64,000 nucleotides of DNA from CAWKPF01 sp963851415 (GTDB lineage Bacteria; Acidobacteriota; Thermoanaerobaculia; Multivoradales; Multivoraceae): positions 3,162,001 to 3,226,000 of the forward strand of contig CAWKPF010000002.1 in the NCBI GenBank assembly GCA_963851415.1. Direction: 5' to 3'. Below are positions 35,845 to 44,211 of the stretch, one piece after another. The translations under genes and the position numbers were made by a program. Position 1 is the stretch's first letter. The number at the start of each line of letters is the position of its first letter. A model generated the notes under the pieces. The model did not search any database. It had not been told where the DNA came from and worked only from the letters and a program-made list of their open reading frames with translations.

Positions 35845-35945
35845 CGACCGGGCGGGGACGGTTGGCTACGAGATCGAAGCTCCGCTCGGCAAGAGCGGCA
35901 TGAGCGAGGCGTGGGCCGCGCGTCGCCCCGAAGGCCTTTGGTGCG
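35845..35945 (+). pseudogene. Possible short relic of a Ser/Thr kinase N-terminus
   Basis: The frame reads VGYEIEAPLGKSGMSEAWAA then RRPEGLW. This resembles the start of kinases of this genome (for example YEIHSVLGAGGMGEVYRAR), with glycine-loop residues changed (GKSGMS for GAGGMG). Nothing follows that continues the domain. Only about 30 codons, so chance similarity is possible. Confidence 0.35.
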
Positions 35946-35958
35946 AGAGTGACTCCTA

Positions 35959-36294
35959 TTACCGCAGCAGACGGTCCGACAGGAGATCCGCCAGATCCCG
36001 TCGTGAGTCGAAGACGCCGACGATCTGCACCCTCTTCCCGTCCGCGAAGTAGACGACCCGGTACGGCCGTGCCAGCAGCTCCCGGTACTCGGTCACGCCG
36101 ATTCTCCGGAGCTCGGGAACCACGCGGCCGCGATCCGGAGTCTTCTCCAAGCCGAGAATCGACGTTTTCAGGCGGTCGAAGATCTGGTCGGCCCGCTCCG
36201 ACGATTCCCTGGCCTCGACGAAGTCCACGATCTCCTCGACGTCCCTCTCTGCGACGTCCGTGAGGAAGACCTCGAACCTCGCCTTAGGAGTCAC
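35959..36294 (-). CDS. ParE/RelE-type toxin
   Basis: A 111-residue protein of the RelE/ParE fold: FLTDVAERDVEEIVDFVEAR near the start, then YRELLARPYRVVYFADGKRV and IVGVFDSRRDL, the typical beta-strand core with a C-terminal Arg/Asp-rich tail. It would be a gyrase poison or mRNase kept in check by the antitoxin. GTG start at 36294 lies inside the last codons of the antitoxin gene (11-base overlap), a common toxin-antitoxin layout. Confidence 0.87.
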   Translation of the reverse strand: MTPKARFEVFLTDVAERDVEEIVDFVEARESSERADQIFDRLKTSILGLEKTPDRGRVVPELRRIGVTEYRELLARPYRVVYFADGKRVQIVGVFDSRRDLADLLSDRLLR

Positions 36295-36565
36295 GCTGTC
36301 GGCGGCGTCGTTCGATTGAGTCGAAGGTCTTGCGAGCCGGCTTCGTATGACCGTGCTCCACCGAGTGACGCCCCTGGGCAACGAGCTTGAGCATGGCGAT
36401 GGAGTCCTTCATCTCCTCGTAAGACTCGAGGTCCTGGATGACCATCTTGCCTTCGCCGTTGTGGGTGATGATGAAGGGGCGCTTCGACTCGCAGACCTCC
36501 GACAGGATGTCGGGGGCGTGCGTCTTCATATAGGTGATCGACTTGATCTTCTCGGACTTGGCCAC
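36284..36565 (-). CDS. Phd/YefM-type antitoxin
   Basis: A 93-residue protein: EKIKSITYMKTHAPDILSEV, then RPFIITHNGEGKMVIQDLES, the Phd/YefM DNA-binding and dimer region, followed by a charged C-terminal tail that wraps the toxin. GTG 36565 was chosen over ATG 36592 because AAGGAG lies upstream of it at a suitable distance. It overlaps the toxin gene by 11 bases. A palindrome at 36588-36600 is the likely autoregulatory site. Confidence 0.87.
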   Translation of the reverse strand: MAKSEKIKSITYMKTHAPDILSEVCESKRPFIITHNGEGKMVIQDLESYEEMKDSIAMLKLVAQGRHSVEHGHTKPARKTFDSIERRRRQRDS

Positions 36566-36587
36566 TGCGCGCGCGCTCCTTGATCGC

Positions 36588-36600
36588 ACCATATCATGGT
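36588..36600. promoter_or_regulatory. Putative operator of the Phd/ParE-type module
   Basis: ACCAT-ATC-ATGGT is a perfect inverted repeat with a 3-base spacer, 23 bases upstream of the antitoxin start. Phd/YefM antitoxins repress their own operon by binding short palindromes in this place. Assignment is by position and symmetry only. Confidence 0.5.
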
Positions 36601-36992
36601 CTCGATTCAGTACGATTCTCTGCGATCACGCTGGAGACCGACCAGCTTGGCCTTGCGCTGCAGCCGGCTGGGGAGCCCTCGTCTGGTCTCGTGCAATTGG
36701 CTCACCGGCCCCGATGCGAGTCTCGGGATCGGCTGCGGGCGCCGCCCGTGCTGGAGGTCCTTGCTCAGGACGAGAGCAGACTCTGGCAGGCCTCTTCAGC
36801 TTCCTGCTCGCCGAGCGGGCGCTGTAGCTTGCGCGTGGTCACGACCAAGGGAATGGCCACTAGACTCGGGTAGGCATGCCACACCAGCCCGGAGCACTAC
36901 CGGCCCCTGTGAGCCGGGGTCGCTCTCGAGCCGTGATGCGTCGCCCCCGCCCACGACGAGTAACCCCCATCGAATACCTGGAGAAAGACCCA
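36601..36992. other. Intergenic region, 392 bases
   Basis: Divergent promoter region between the toxin-antitoxin operon and the SnoaL-like gene. Frames here are short and have noise composition; no hairpin or repeat seen. Confidence 0.45.
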
Positions 36993-37454
36993 ATGGCCAA
37001 TCGATACTTTCGCGCTCTCGCCACGCTGACGATCCTGTCGGTGGGACCTCTCGCCGCGCAGAACGAAGACTCGAGCCTCACCAGAGAGGTCGAGAGCGTC
37101 GAGCGAGCCTTCGCACAAACGATGGCGGATCGCGACCATGAGGCGTTTACCTCGTTCCTTTCGGAGGAGGCCGTCTTCTTCTCGGGGCCGAATGCTCTGC
37201 GCGGAAAGGACGCGGTGTCACAGGCGTGGCGAGTCTTCTTCGAGGAGGCCGAGGCTCCGTTTTCCTGGCAGCCCGAGACGGTCGAGGTCCTCGACTCAGG
37301 CACTCTGGCGCTCAGCACCGGCCCGGTCCGTGGTCCCGACGGAACCGTCCGGTCGACTTTCAGTTCGATCTGGCGGCGAGAGGAGGACGGTGTGTGGAGA
37401 ATCGTCTTCGACAAGGGCAACCCGGTTTGCCCTGCACCCCCCGGGAATCCTTGA
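36993..37454 (+). CDS. Exported SnoaL-like/DUF4440 (NTF2-fold) protein
   Basis: A 153-residue protein with signal peptide (MANRYFRALATLTILSV...LAAQ) and one NTF2-like domain: VERAFAQTMADRDHEAFTSF, LSEEAVFFSGPNALRGKDAV, SIWRREEDGVWRIVFDKGN. The pattern matches DUF4440/SnoaL-like proteins, which form small cone-shaped barrels used as enzymes or binding proteins. Exported versions are common in this type of genome; no specific activity can be assigned. GGAGA precedes ATG 36993. The MDR gene follows after 31 bases, so the two are probably cotranscribed. Confidence 0.83.
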   Translation: MANRYFRALATLTILSVGPLAAQNEDSSLTREVESVERAFAQTMADRDHEAFTSFLSEEAVFFSGPNALRGKDAVSQAWRVFFEEAEAPFSWQPETVEVLDSGTLALSTGPVRGPDGTVRSTFSSIWRREEDGVWRIVFDKGNPVCPAPPGNP

Positions 37455-37485
37455 AGGCCCACTGCGAGCGAGCGGTCCCCCTCTC

Positions 37486-38457
37486 ATGAAGGCCATCGTC
37501 CTCAACAGGTACGGACCCCCGGAAGCACTCTCCTACCAGGAGGTGGAGAGGCCGGTGCCGGGAGAGCACGAGGCTCTCGTCGAGGTCCACGCTTCGGCGG
37601 CCAACGACTGGGAGCTGGGGTTGATGCGGGGCAAGCCCCTGTTCATGCGCTCCTTCGTCGGCGTCTTCCGGCCGAAGGTTCGGATCATGGGCTGCGACGT
37701 GGCGGGACGTGTCGAGGCGGTCGGTCCGAAGGTCACGAGGTTCACCGAAGGCGACGAGGTCTATGGTGATCTCAGCGGTGCGGGCTTCGGTGCCTTCGCG
37801 GAGTATGTGTGCGCGCCCGAACGCGCCCTGGAGCGCAAGCCGAGCAATGTGACGTTCGAGGAGGCGGCGACCATCCCGCATGCGGCGGGTTTGGCGCTTC
37901 AGGGCCTGCGCGACATCGGGCAGCTGCGAGACGGCCAGAGGCTGTTGATCAATGGAGCCGGAGGTGGCGTCGGCACGATCGGCATCCAGTATTCCAAGCT
38001 GTTGCGGACCGAGGTCACGGGGGTCGACAGCGGGCTCAAGCTCGACTTCATGCGCTCGCTGGGTTGTGACCACGTCATCGACTACGAGAAGGAAGACTTC
38101 ACCGAATCCCCACCGCGCTACGACCTGATTCTCGATGCCAAGACGACACGCTCGCCCAGTCGCTATGCACGCGCACTCCGCGACGGTGGCACCTACGTCA
38201 CGGTGGGTGGCTCGATGTCACGGGTGTTTCAGGTGATGTTGTTGGCGCCGTGGTTTGCCAGGGCGGGAAACAAGCGCCTGCGGGTGCTCGGGCTGAAGCC
38301 GAACGAGGGGCTGGCCGACGTCACGGAGTGGGTGGAAGAGGGCAAGATCGTGCCCTCGATCGGCGTGCGCTATTCGCTGAGCGAGGTACCCGCGGCGCTG
38401 CGCGCGTACGAACAAAGCCGACACACAGGAAGGATCGTGATCTCCGTTCACGAGTGA
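37486..38457 (+). CDS. NAD(P)-dependent MDR family oxidoreductase (zinc-free)
   Basis: A 323-residue medium-chain reductase: MKAIVLNRYGPPEALSYQEV, IMGCDVAGRVEAVGPKV, and the nucleotide-binding turn LLINGAGGGVGTIGIQYSK. Zinc ligands are missing, so it belongs with quinone oxidoreductase-like proteins. It is a paralogue of the gene at 10429-11442. Likely second gene of a two-gene unit with the exported SnoaL-like protein, though one product is outside and the other inside the membrane. Substrate unknown. Confidence 0.9.
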   Translation: MKAIVLNRYGPPEALSYQEVERPVPGEHEALVEVHASAANDWELGLMRGKPLFMRSFVGVFRPKVRIMGCDVAGRVEAVGPKVTRFTEGDEVYGDLSGAGFGAFAEYVCAPERALERKPSNVTFEEAATIPHAAGLALQGLRDIGQLRDGQRLLINGAGGGVGTIGIQYSKLLRTEVTGVDSGLKLDFMRSLGCDHVIDYEKEDFTESPPRYDLILDAKTTRSPSRYARALRDGGTYVTVGGSMSRVFQVMLLAPWFARAGNKRLRVLGLKPNEGLADVTEWVEEGKIVPSIGVRYSLSEVPAALRAYEQSRHTGRIVISVHE

Positions 38458-38487
38458 CCGAAGGTCTCGGCCCGGTTCCGTGTCGAT

Positions 38488-38499
38488 AAGAACGTTCTT
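38488..38499. other. Short perfect palindrome in a convergent intergenic gap
   Basis: AAGAACGTTCTT is fully self-complementary and lies between the convergent MDR and TlpA genes. No T-run follows, so a terminator role is weak. It may be chance. Confidence 0.25.
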
Positions 38500-38577
38500 G
38501 GCCGCCTCGCCACAGCGGCGCGATGGGCTTGCGAGCCTACACGTTCACGTCGGGGTTCCTTGCCATACCGCACCGCC

Positions 38578-39072
38578 TCAGCGACCCCGCACGAGGGCGT
38601 CGAGCGCGGCCAGCAGCACCCTGCCCCGCAGATCGACCGCAACGACGTTGCCCCCCCCGTCCACGAGCACGGAACGAGGAACGGCTTCGACCTGGAAGTC
38701 CCTGGCCAGTTCGCCGCTCAGGCCGCGACCGTCGTGCACCTGAGGCCACGTCATCTCGTTGCGCTTCAGGAATCCCAGGAGATCTCCCCGACTCGTCTGG
38801 TCGAGTGAGATGCCGAGCAGGAGGAAGTCCTCTTCGGAGTGACGCTCGCGGGCTTGCGCGAGGGTCGGAATCTCCGCCAGGCAGGGGGCGCACCACATCG
38901 CCCAGAAGTCGAGCAGAACGACCCGGCCCGCCAGGTCGCTCTCTGCGTAGCGCCGACCCTCGGTGTCGACGATCTCGATGTCCCTCCACACGGAGTGGCT
39001 GGCTTCCTGAGGGCCCACTCCCTGGGAGCCGGCAGAGGCCACCAGCGCGAGCACGAGCAGCAGACCCGTCAA
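38578..39072 (-). CDS. TlpA-like exported thioredoxin-fold protein
   Basis: A 164-residue periplasmic disulphide oxidoreductase. Signal peptide LLLVLALVASAG, then a TlpA/ResA-like fold with VVLLDFWAMWCAPCLAEIPT (C61, C64) and the cis-proline loop EAVPRSVLVD. Such proteins reduce cysteines of exported partners. The start is TTG at 39072, overlapping the stop of the TonB receptor as TTGA, the same geometry as the usual ATGA, so it is translationally coupled. The receptor has a CxxC in its plug domain (C174, C177) and is a reasonable partner. Confidence 0.85.
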   Translation of the reverse strand: MTGLLLVLALVASAGSQGVGPQEASHSVWRDIEIVDTEGRRYAESDLAGRVVLLDFWAMWCAPCLAEIPTLAQARERHSEEDFLLLGISLDQTSRGDLLGFLKRNEMTWPQVHDGRGLSGELARDFQVEAVPRSVLVDGGGNVVAVDLRGRVLLAALDALVRGR

Positions 39073-41369
39073 AACGTGAGCCCCACTCCCAAGAACACTT
39101 GCCGCGGGAACCGCGGGCCGTAGACGTAGGCCGAGTCACGGTTCGGTCCCTGATCCAGATCGGGCTGGAACTCGTTGGTCAGATTGCGCGCGCCGAGGGT
39201 CAATCGGATTTCGCGCTCGCCCGCGAGCTCGATCCTCCGCATGACATTCATGTCGAGAGTCAGGAAGTCGGTCGTACGCTCGAGGCGATCCACTTCGATG
39301 TAGCCGGCGTAGTGCGGAGCGATCATCTCGCCGGTGTAGATGAGGCCGCCGAAGAAGGTCCAATCCTCCAGAAAGCTCCACTGCACGCCGAGCGATCCGT
39401 AGTGATCGGGCGTACGGAAGAAGACGGTGCTGCCGAAGTCGGGCTCGGCCTCGTCGTAATGTGCGCGTTGGGAGACCACACCGAAGTCGACGACCAGCTG
39501 GGAGCCCCAGCGCATCGATCCCGCGATCTCCACTCCCTGCACGGTGGCCCCGCCCAGGTTGACCTTGAGCAGTTCGAGCTCGGGGGTCGTCGGGTCGTCG
39601 GCCTCCCGGTTGTAGAAGAGGTCGTCGAGTCGGGTGCGGAAGAGGTTGAGCTCGAACGAGCCGCTGCCGAGACGGCCGAACGTCGGCCGCCACTCGGCAC
39701 CGAGCAGGGTGGCGAGAGACGTTTCTTCCTTCAGGTTCGGATCGAGGAACACGACCCGAGCCTGGCCGCCGCCAACCAGCTCGATGTGCAGGTCCTCGTC
39801 GAACAGCGCCGGCGGGCGAAAGCCCCTGGCCAGGGTGGTGCGCACGGAGATCGACGGTGTGGGCGACCAGAGTGCCGCCAGACGCGGCGAGACCACGGGG
39901 TCGGCGAGCGCCGAGTGATCGTCCACGCGAGCGCCCCACAGAACCGTCACGCCCTTACCGATCGAACGGTCGTCCTGGGCGTAGAGCCCCAGGTCGGTGT
40001 ACGTCTCGGCAACGCGCCGGCCGTAGCCGGGTTGAAAGTCGTCGATCTGGTCGTGGGAGAACTGTGCGCCCCAGGTCACCGTGCTCCCGCCCAGGTAGTG
40101 GTTGAGCTGCAGGTCGCCGACCGTGAGGGGATTCTGGGTGGTGCCGTAGGCGAAGGAATCGAAGCCGGCACCGTAGTAGCTGTCGCGCTGCGTGTCGGAG
40201 TAGGAGAACGCCGCTCGATACTCGAAACGTGGCCGCACCAGGTGCTGCAACCGAACCGAAGCGGCCAGCCCTCGGGTCTCGATCCACTCGGTGAGCTCGG
40301 TCTGATCGGGGGGCAGATCGAACCGAAGCAGGTCACCACCCCGGCGCTCGGCCGAGGTGAGGTTCAAGTCGCCGGAGAGATGCGCCCGCTGTCCGAACGG
40401 GAAGAGGCTGAAGCGTCCACCGCCGGCCGCCAGATCCCGCGACGCGACTTCGCTGAACCCGTCGGCGTCGACGTCGACCGGATCGATCCGGTCGAGTTGG
40501 GCGTAGAGGGAGTACATGCGGTGATTGGCCGCGTTGCCGAGGTCGGCGAGCGCCTGCAGGTTGTAGCCTGGCTCGCCGCCGGTGTCGATGTAGCGGCCGT
40601 CGGCTTCGACGTGCACATGATCCGGCTGGTGTGGCAACAGATTGATCGTGCCGCCGACCGCTGAGGCACCGTAGAGCGCGGATCCGCCGCCCTTGACCAC
40701 TTCGATTCCGTCGAGGAGACGTGCCGGAATCTGCTCGATGCCGTACACCATGGCGAGTGACGAAACCGACGGCTGGCCGTCGACCAGGATCTGGGAGTAG
40801 GGCCCTTCGAGGCCGAGCATGCGGACCTGGGAGAAATTGCAGTTCTGACAGTTGCTCTCGATGCGAATGCCGCTCGTGTACTCCACCGCATCGGCCAGGG
40901 TCCGAGCCGCGCTCGCCTCGATGGAGCTGCGATCGATCTGTTGGATGTGCACCGGCACGTCGGCCAGCCGCCGGTCGGTACCGGTCGCGGAGACCACCAC
41001 TCGCTCCCCGTAGGCTGGCTCCAGAACCAGGCGCAGCGCAGCCGCGTCCTCGGCCCCGCCAGTAGGCCTGACTCGGCCGGTCGCCACCGCGAACCCCGAA
41101 GCCGTCGCCACCAGGGTTCCGGAGGAACGCTCCCGGAAGCAGGCGACGCCGTCCTCGGCAAGGGCTCGGGCCTCTTGGGCTCCGTCGGTGTCACTGATCA
41201 GCGTCACCTCGCCTTCCGTGATCGCTTCTCCGTCGAGGTCGACGAGCGCGACCCGCAGGGCGCACGGATCGGTCTGGATGGCCAGCCCTTGCAACGCCCA
41301 GCACGACAGTCCCCCGAGCAGACCCAGGAGTGCGAGGGGAGTCCGTGTGGGTGTAGTCCATGTGACCAA
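39069..41369 (-). CDS. TonB-dependent receptor with CxxC motif in the plug
   Basis: A 766-residue outer-membrane receptor. Signal peptide (about 1-31), a carboxypeptidase-regulatory-like N-terminal domain (35-118), a TonB-box-like stretch ERVVVSATGTD (122-132), the plug (133-250) with SNCQNCNFSQVRMLGLEGP (C174, C177) and SQILVDGQP, then a 22-stranded barrel ending VFLGVGLTF. The plug cysteine motif is one I know from receptors thought to handle metal or metal-complex substrates, but the substrate is not proven. The first codon in frame is TTG at 41369 with no clear ribosome site; an ATG at 41361 is out of frame, so the start is uncertain. A consensus promoter lies 40-70 bases upstream. TlpA gene follows in one operon. 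Confidence 0.9.
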   Translation of the reverse strand: MVTWTTPTRTPLALLGLLGGLSCWALQGLAIQTDPCALRVALVDLDGEAITEGEVTLISDTDGAQEARALAEDGVACFRERSSGTLVATASGFAVATGRVRPTGGAEDAAALRLVLEPAYGERVVVSATGTDRRLADVPVHIQQIDRSSIEASAARTLADAVEYTSGIRIESNCQNCNFSQVRMLGLEGPYSQILVDGQPSVSSLAMVYGIEQIPARLLDGIEVVKGGGSALYGASAVGGTINLLPHQPDHVHVEADGRYIDTGGEPGYNLQALADLGNAANHRMYSLYAQLDRIDPVDVDADGFSEVASRDLAAGGGRFSLFPFGQRAHLSGDLNLTSAERRGGDLLRFDLPPDQTELTEWIETRGLAASVRLQHLVRPRFEYRAAFSYSDTQRDSYYGAGFDSFAYGTTQNPLTVGDLQLNHYLGGSTVTWGAQFSHDQIDDFQPGYGRRVAETYTDLGLYAQDDRSIGKGVTVLWGARVDDHSALADPVVSPRLAALWSPTPSISVRTTLARGFRPPALFDEDLHIELVGGGQARVVFLDPNLKEETSLATLLGAEWRPTFGRLGSGSFELNLFRTRLDDLFYNREADDPTTPELELLKVNLGGATVQGVEIAGSMRWGSQLVVDFGVVSQRAHYDEAEPDFGSTVFFRTPDHYGSLGVQWSFLEDWTFFGGLIYTGEMIAPHYAGYIEVDRLERTTDFLTLDMNVMRRIELAGEREIRLTLGARNLTNEFQPDLDQGPNRDSAYVYGPRFPRQVFLGVGLTF

Positions 41370-41399
41370 AGCAGGGGATTCCGTAGCCAGAATTTTTAT

Positions 41400-41415
41400 T
41401 TTTGTCTTATCAAAA
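41400..41415. promoter_or_regulatory. Operator-like palindrome over the TonB receptor promoter
   Basis: TTTTG-TCTTAT-CAAAA is a perfect inverted repeat overlapping the 3' part of the -10 box and the expected transcription start. It lies in an AT-rich island in otherwise GC-rich DNA. It does not match the standard Fur consensus closely. The binding protein is unknown. Confidence 0.5.
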
Positions 41416-41440
41416 TAGCCGAGAGATCTCCCCCTGTCAA
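41412..41440 (-). promoter_or_regulatory. Sigma-70 promoter of the TonB receptor/TlpA operon
   Basis: On the minus strand, TTGACA (41440-41435) is a perfect -35 box, followed by a 17-base spacer and TATTTT (41417-41412) as -10. Transcription would start about 35 bases before the TTG start codon. It is the clearest promoter in the window. Confidence 0.72.
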
Positions 41441-41535
41441 CCAGGAGCCCCTACTGTGCAGTCCCAGGGCGGTCAAACTGGCGCAAGCCGTGATCGCTCC
41501 GGTGCTGGCGAGCGTCGAGGGAGACTGCCGAATAG

Positions 41536-41652
41536 TTGCCGAATAGCCCTGCACCGCTCCTCCCACGCCGGCAACACGAGCGCCGTCTCTGGAGTTGCCG
41601 ACTAGCCCTGCACCGCTCCTCCCACGCCGGCAACACGAGCGCCGTCTCTGGA
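41536..41652. repeat. Tandem duplication of a 59-base REP-like unit
   Basis: The unit TTGCCGAATAGCCCTGCACC... (41536-41594) is repeated at 41595-41652 with one or two changes. It contains CCCTGCACCGCTCC, close to the core CCCTGCACCGTTC found beside the first RAYT gene 9 kb away, so it looks like a dispersed member of that REP family. Confidence 0.82.
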
Positions 41653-41762
41653 ATCAACGCGGGCGGCACGAAGAGTGCGCTGCAAGAGCGCATCCGGTGG
41701 TCGGCGATGGTAGCCTGAACATCTATCCCGGGAAGCCCGGGCTCGCAAAGGAAGCGCACTCC

Positions 41763-43502
41763 ATGATCCCGAGCGTCGGCGATCAGTTTCGGCAATTCCG
41801 GATTCTGGAGAGAGCTGGCGCCGGCGGCATGGGCGTGGTGCTTCGGGCACACGACACTCGCCTCGGCCGCGACGTCGCCCTCAAGTTCCTGACCCTGATC
41901 GGCCCGACGGACCCGGAGCAGGCCGAGCGCCTGCGTGCCGAGGCTCGCTCGCTGGCGGCGCTCAAGCACCCCAACATCGTCACGATCTACGATCTCGGAG
42001 AAGCGGACAACGTCCCCTTTCTCGTCCTCGAGTGGATCTCCGGTACACCGCTGAGCCGAGCCGGCCTTCCGGACCGGCTGGACGTGCAGCGGTTCTTCCG
42101 TATCGCCCTGCCCGTCGCCGAGGCGTTGGCGACCGCCCACTCCAACGCCATCGTCCACCGCGACGTCAAGCCCGGAAACGTGTTGCTGGACAGCTCTGGA
42201 GAGGTGAAGCTGGTCGACTTCGGACTCGCCAAGCTCCGCGACGCCCAGCAGCAGCTGACCCAGAAGGCGGCCGTCGTCGGAACTGCGGCCTACATGTCAC
42301 CCGAACAGGCCACCGGGGCCGAGGTCGGCCCGCCCTCGGACATCTTTTCGTTCGGCGTGATGGCCTACGAGCTGCTGACCGGATCGAGACCCTTCTCCGG
42401 TGAGAGCGTCTCGGCACAACTCTATGCCATCGTCCACGGCGCTCACGAGCCGCTGGCCCGCCTTCGAACGGATCTGTCGCCCGCTCTCATCGAAATGGTC
42501 GAGCGCTGCCTGTCGAAGACCCCGGCCGCGCGGTACGCCAACGGCGCGGAGCTGGCCCACGACCTGCACCGAGCCGCACGCAACGAGCCGGCGGCGCGTA
42601 GCGAGACCGTCACTCGCCCACGGCTCGCCCCCGCCCTCACGCAGTCCGCCGGTTCGGGCGCCTCCGCAAGCCCGGAGATTCGGTATTGCCGCACCGCCGA
42701 CGGCGCCTCGATCGCCTACTCGGTCCACGGCTCGGGCCCGCTCCTGGTTCGCGTGCTCGGCTGGTTCACCCATCTCGAAATGGAGTGGGCCTGGCCGGCT
42801 CTGCGTCTGATCTGGGAGCGCCTCGGAGAGACACACACAGTCGTCCGATACGACGGGCGTGGCATCGGTCTGTCGAGTCCGTGGAGCGAAGACTTCTCCG
42901 AGGAGACTCGCCAAGTCGATCTCGACGCCGTGCTCGACGCGGTCGGTGCCGACCGAGCCGCGCTCTTCGGCATCTCGGAAGGCGGGTGGACCGCCGCGCA
43001 GTACGCCCATGACCACCCGGAGCGGATCAGCCACCTGATCATCTACGGGTCCTACTCACGGGGAGCGAGCCATCGCCCCGGCTATGACGCCGAGGAGGTG
43101 CGGGCACTCGAGACGCTGATGCGCAAGGGATGGGGCCGGGACACGCCGCTCTACCGACAGATCTTTACCACCGCGTACTTCGGTGTCGACGCCGATCCGG
43201 GACTGATCGCACACTTCAACCGCCTGCAGCGGGCGGCTGCAGACGGCGACACCGCCGCGCGCTACCAGGAATCGCTGCACCGACGCGGCGACGCCCGAGA
43301 GGTCATGGCCGCGATCCGCGTACCGACGCTGGTCGTCCACTGCCAGGACGATCAGATCGTGGCCTTCGAGGAAGGAAGGCTGATCGCCTCCCTCGTTCCC
43401 AGCGCTCGCTTTCTCCCCCTGCCCAGCGGTACGCACTACTTCCCGACCGACGACGAGGTGACCTACCGGCTCGCCGACGCGATCGATCACTTCACCGGCT
43501 AG
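41763..43502 (+). CDS. Ser/Thr protein kinase fused to an alpha/beta hydrolase
   Basis: A 579-residue two-domain protein without membrane segments. Residues 10-270 are a kinase with GAGGMG (19-24), VALKF (K41), VHRDVKPGN (D134), VDFG (152-154) and GTAAYMSPEQ. After a 35-residue linker, residues 305-579 form an alpha/beta hydrolase that starts RYCRTADGASIAYSVHGSGP. The nucleophile elbow is FGISEGG (S405), the acid is in VVHCQDDQIV (D529 or D530) and the base in SGTHYFP (H558), so both domains look active. The hydrolase type resembles the ones I know fused to adenylate cyclase or LuxR domains. AAGGAAG precedes ATG 41763; earlier codons lie in the tandem repeat. Ligand binding by the hydrolase part could control kinase activity, or vice versa. 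Confidence 0.9.
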   Translation: MIPSVGDQFRQFRILERAGAGGMGVVLRAHDTRLGRDVALKFLTLIGPTDPEQAERLRAEARSLAALKHPNIVTIYDLGEADNVPFLVLEWISGTPLSRAGLPDRLDVQRFFRIALPVAEALATAHSNAIVHRDVKPGNVLLDSSGEVKLVDFGLAKLRDAQQQLTQKAAVVGTAAYMSPEQATGAEVGPPSDIFSFGVMAYELLTGSRPFSGESVSAQLYAIVHGAHEPLARLRTDLSPALIEMVERCLSKTPAARYANGAELAHDLHRAARNEPAARSETVTRPRLAPALTQSAGSGASASPEIRYCRTADGASIAYSVHGSGPLLVRVLGWFTHLEMEWAWPALRLIWERLGETHTVVRYDGRGIGLSSPWSEDFSEETRQVDLDAVLDAVGADRAALFGISEGGWTAAQYAHDHPERISHLIIYGSYSRGASHRPGYDAEEVRALETLMRKGWGRDTPLYRQIFTTAYFGVDADPGLIAHFNRLQRAAADGDTAARYQESLHRRGDAREVMAAIRVPTLVVHCQDDQIVAFEEGRLIASLVPSARFLPLPSGTHYFPTDDEVTYRLADAIDHFTG

Positions 43503-43543
43503 GGGCGCGGGTCGGTTCCCCGGGCCCCCTAAGTCGACGTAGC

Positions 43544-43621
43544 GAGAAGATGACCTTCTACGAGGGGGGAGTCCACGTGCCGATTATGGCGCGTTGGCCC
43601 GGCAGGATCCCTGTGGGATCA
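43544..43621 (+). pseudogene. Fragment of an arylsulfatase-type gene
   Basis: The frame reads EKMTFYEGGVHVPIMARWPG then RIPVGS. This is the conserved segment E-G-G-x-x-V-P-x-x-x-x-W-P-G of type I sulfatases. Only 26 codons remain; the active-site C-x-P-S-R region is absent. Confidence 0.65.
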
Positions 43622-43768
43622 TGCAGCTACTGCGCATGGTGTGGCTTGACCGCCCAGGGGGGTAGCGTGGGTAAAACACTGTCCGAGCCGATAGCAGGGA
43701 AAGGGGAAGTTCCACCTGGGACAAGGGCAGCTTCGGCGAGGAGCCGAAGACGCCCCAAAATTCCCCCC

Positions 43769-44156
43769 AGGGAGTACGCCCGAAATGCTCTGATGAGGGG
43801 GCTCGCCTACGAAGACGAGTTTGGCGTCAATCCGTTCAAGTTCGGCGTTGTTGGCTCCACCGACAGCCACACCGGCCTCTCGACTGCGCAGGAGGACAAT
43901 GTCTTCGGCAAGATCACGATGGTCGAACCGACGGCCGATCCGATCCGCATCGAGGAGCAGATTGCGGGACGCTTCACGCCGGACGATCCGAGCGACAACC
44001 AGATTGTCGGCGACAGTACCGCGTCCGGGCTTTGCTGCCCGTGTGGGCGCGAGAGAAAGCACGCGAAGCGCCCTTGGGACGCGATGAAGCGCAAGGAGAT
44101 CTTTGCGACGACGGACACGCGGTTGCGCGTTCGCGTCTTCGGCGGTCTCGGTTTTC
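43769..44156 (+). pseudogene. Fragment of a DUF3604 protein
   Basis: The frame reads REYARNALMRGLAYEDEFG, NPFKFGVVGSTDSHTGLS, EDNVFGKITMVEP, and later WDAMKRKEIFATTDTRLRVR and VFGGLGF, which match the central part of DUF3604 proteins. Between about 44028 and 44080 the expected VWAREKAREA stretch is in a neighbouring frame, so two small indels have occurred. Both ends of the gene are missing. DUF3604 genes often sit near sulfatases, which agrees with the fragment just upstream. Confidence 0.75.
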
Positions 44157-44211
44157 GGAGAGCGACCTCGCTCGGTCGGACTTCCCGGGGCTTCCCGAGA
44201 AGGTCTGCGCC

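Noticed and set aside
38523..40664. Plus-strand open frame of 713 codons opposite the TonB receptor
   Set aside because: Antisense of a well-supported receptor gene; rich in Arg, Val and Glu in the way of third-position shadows.
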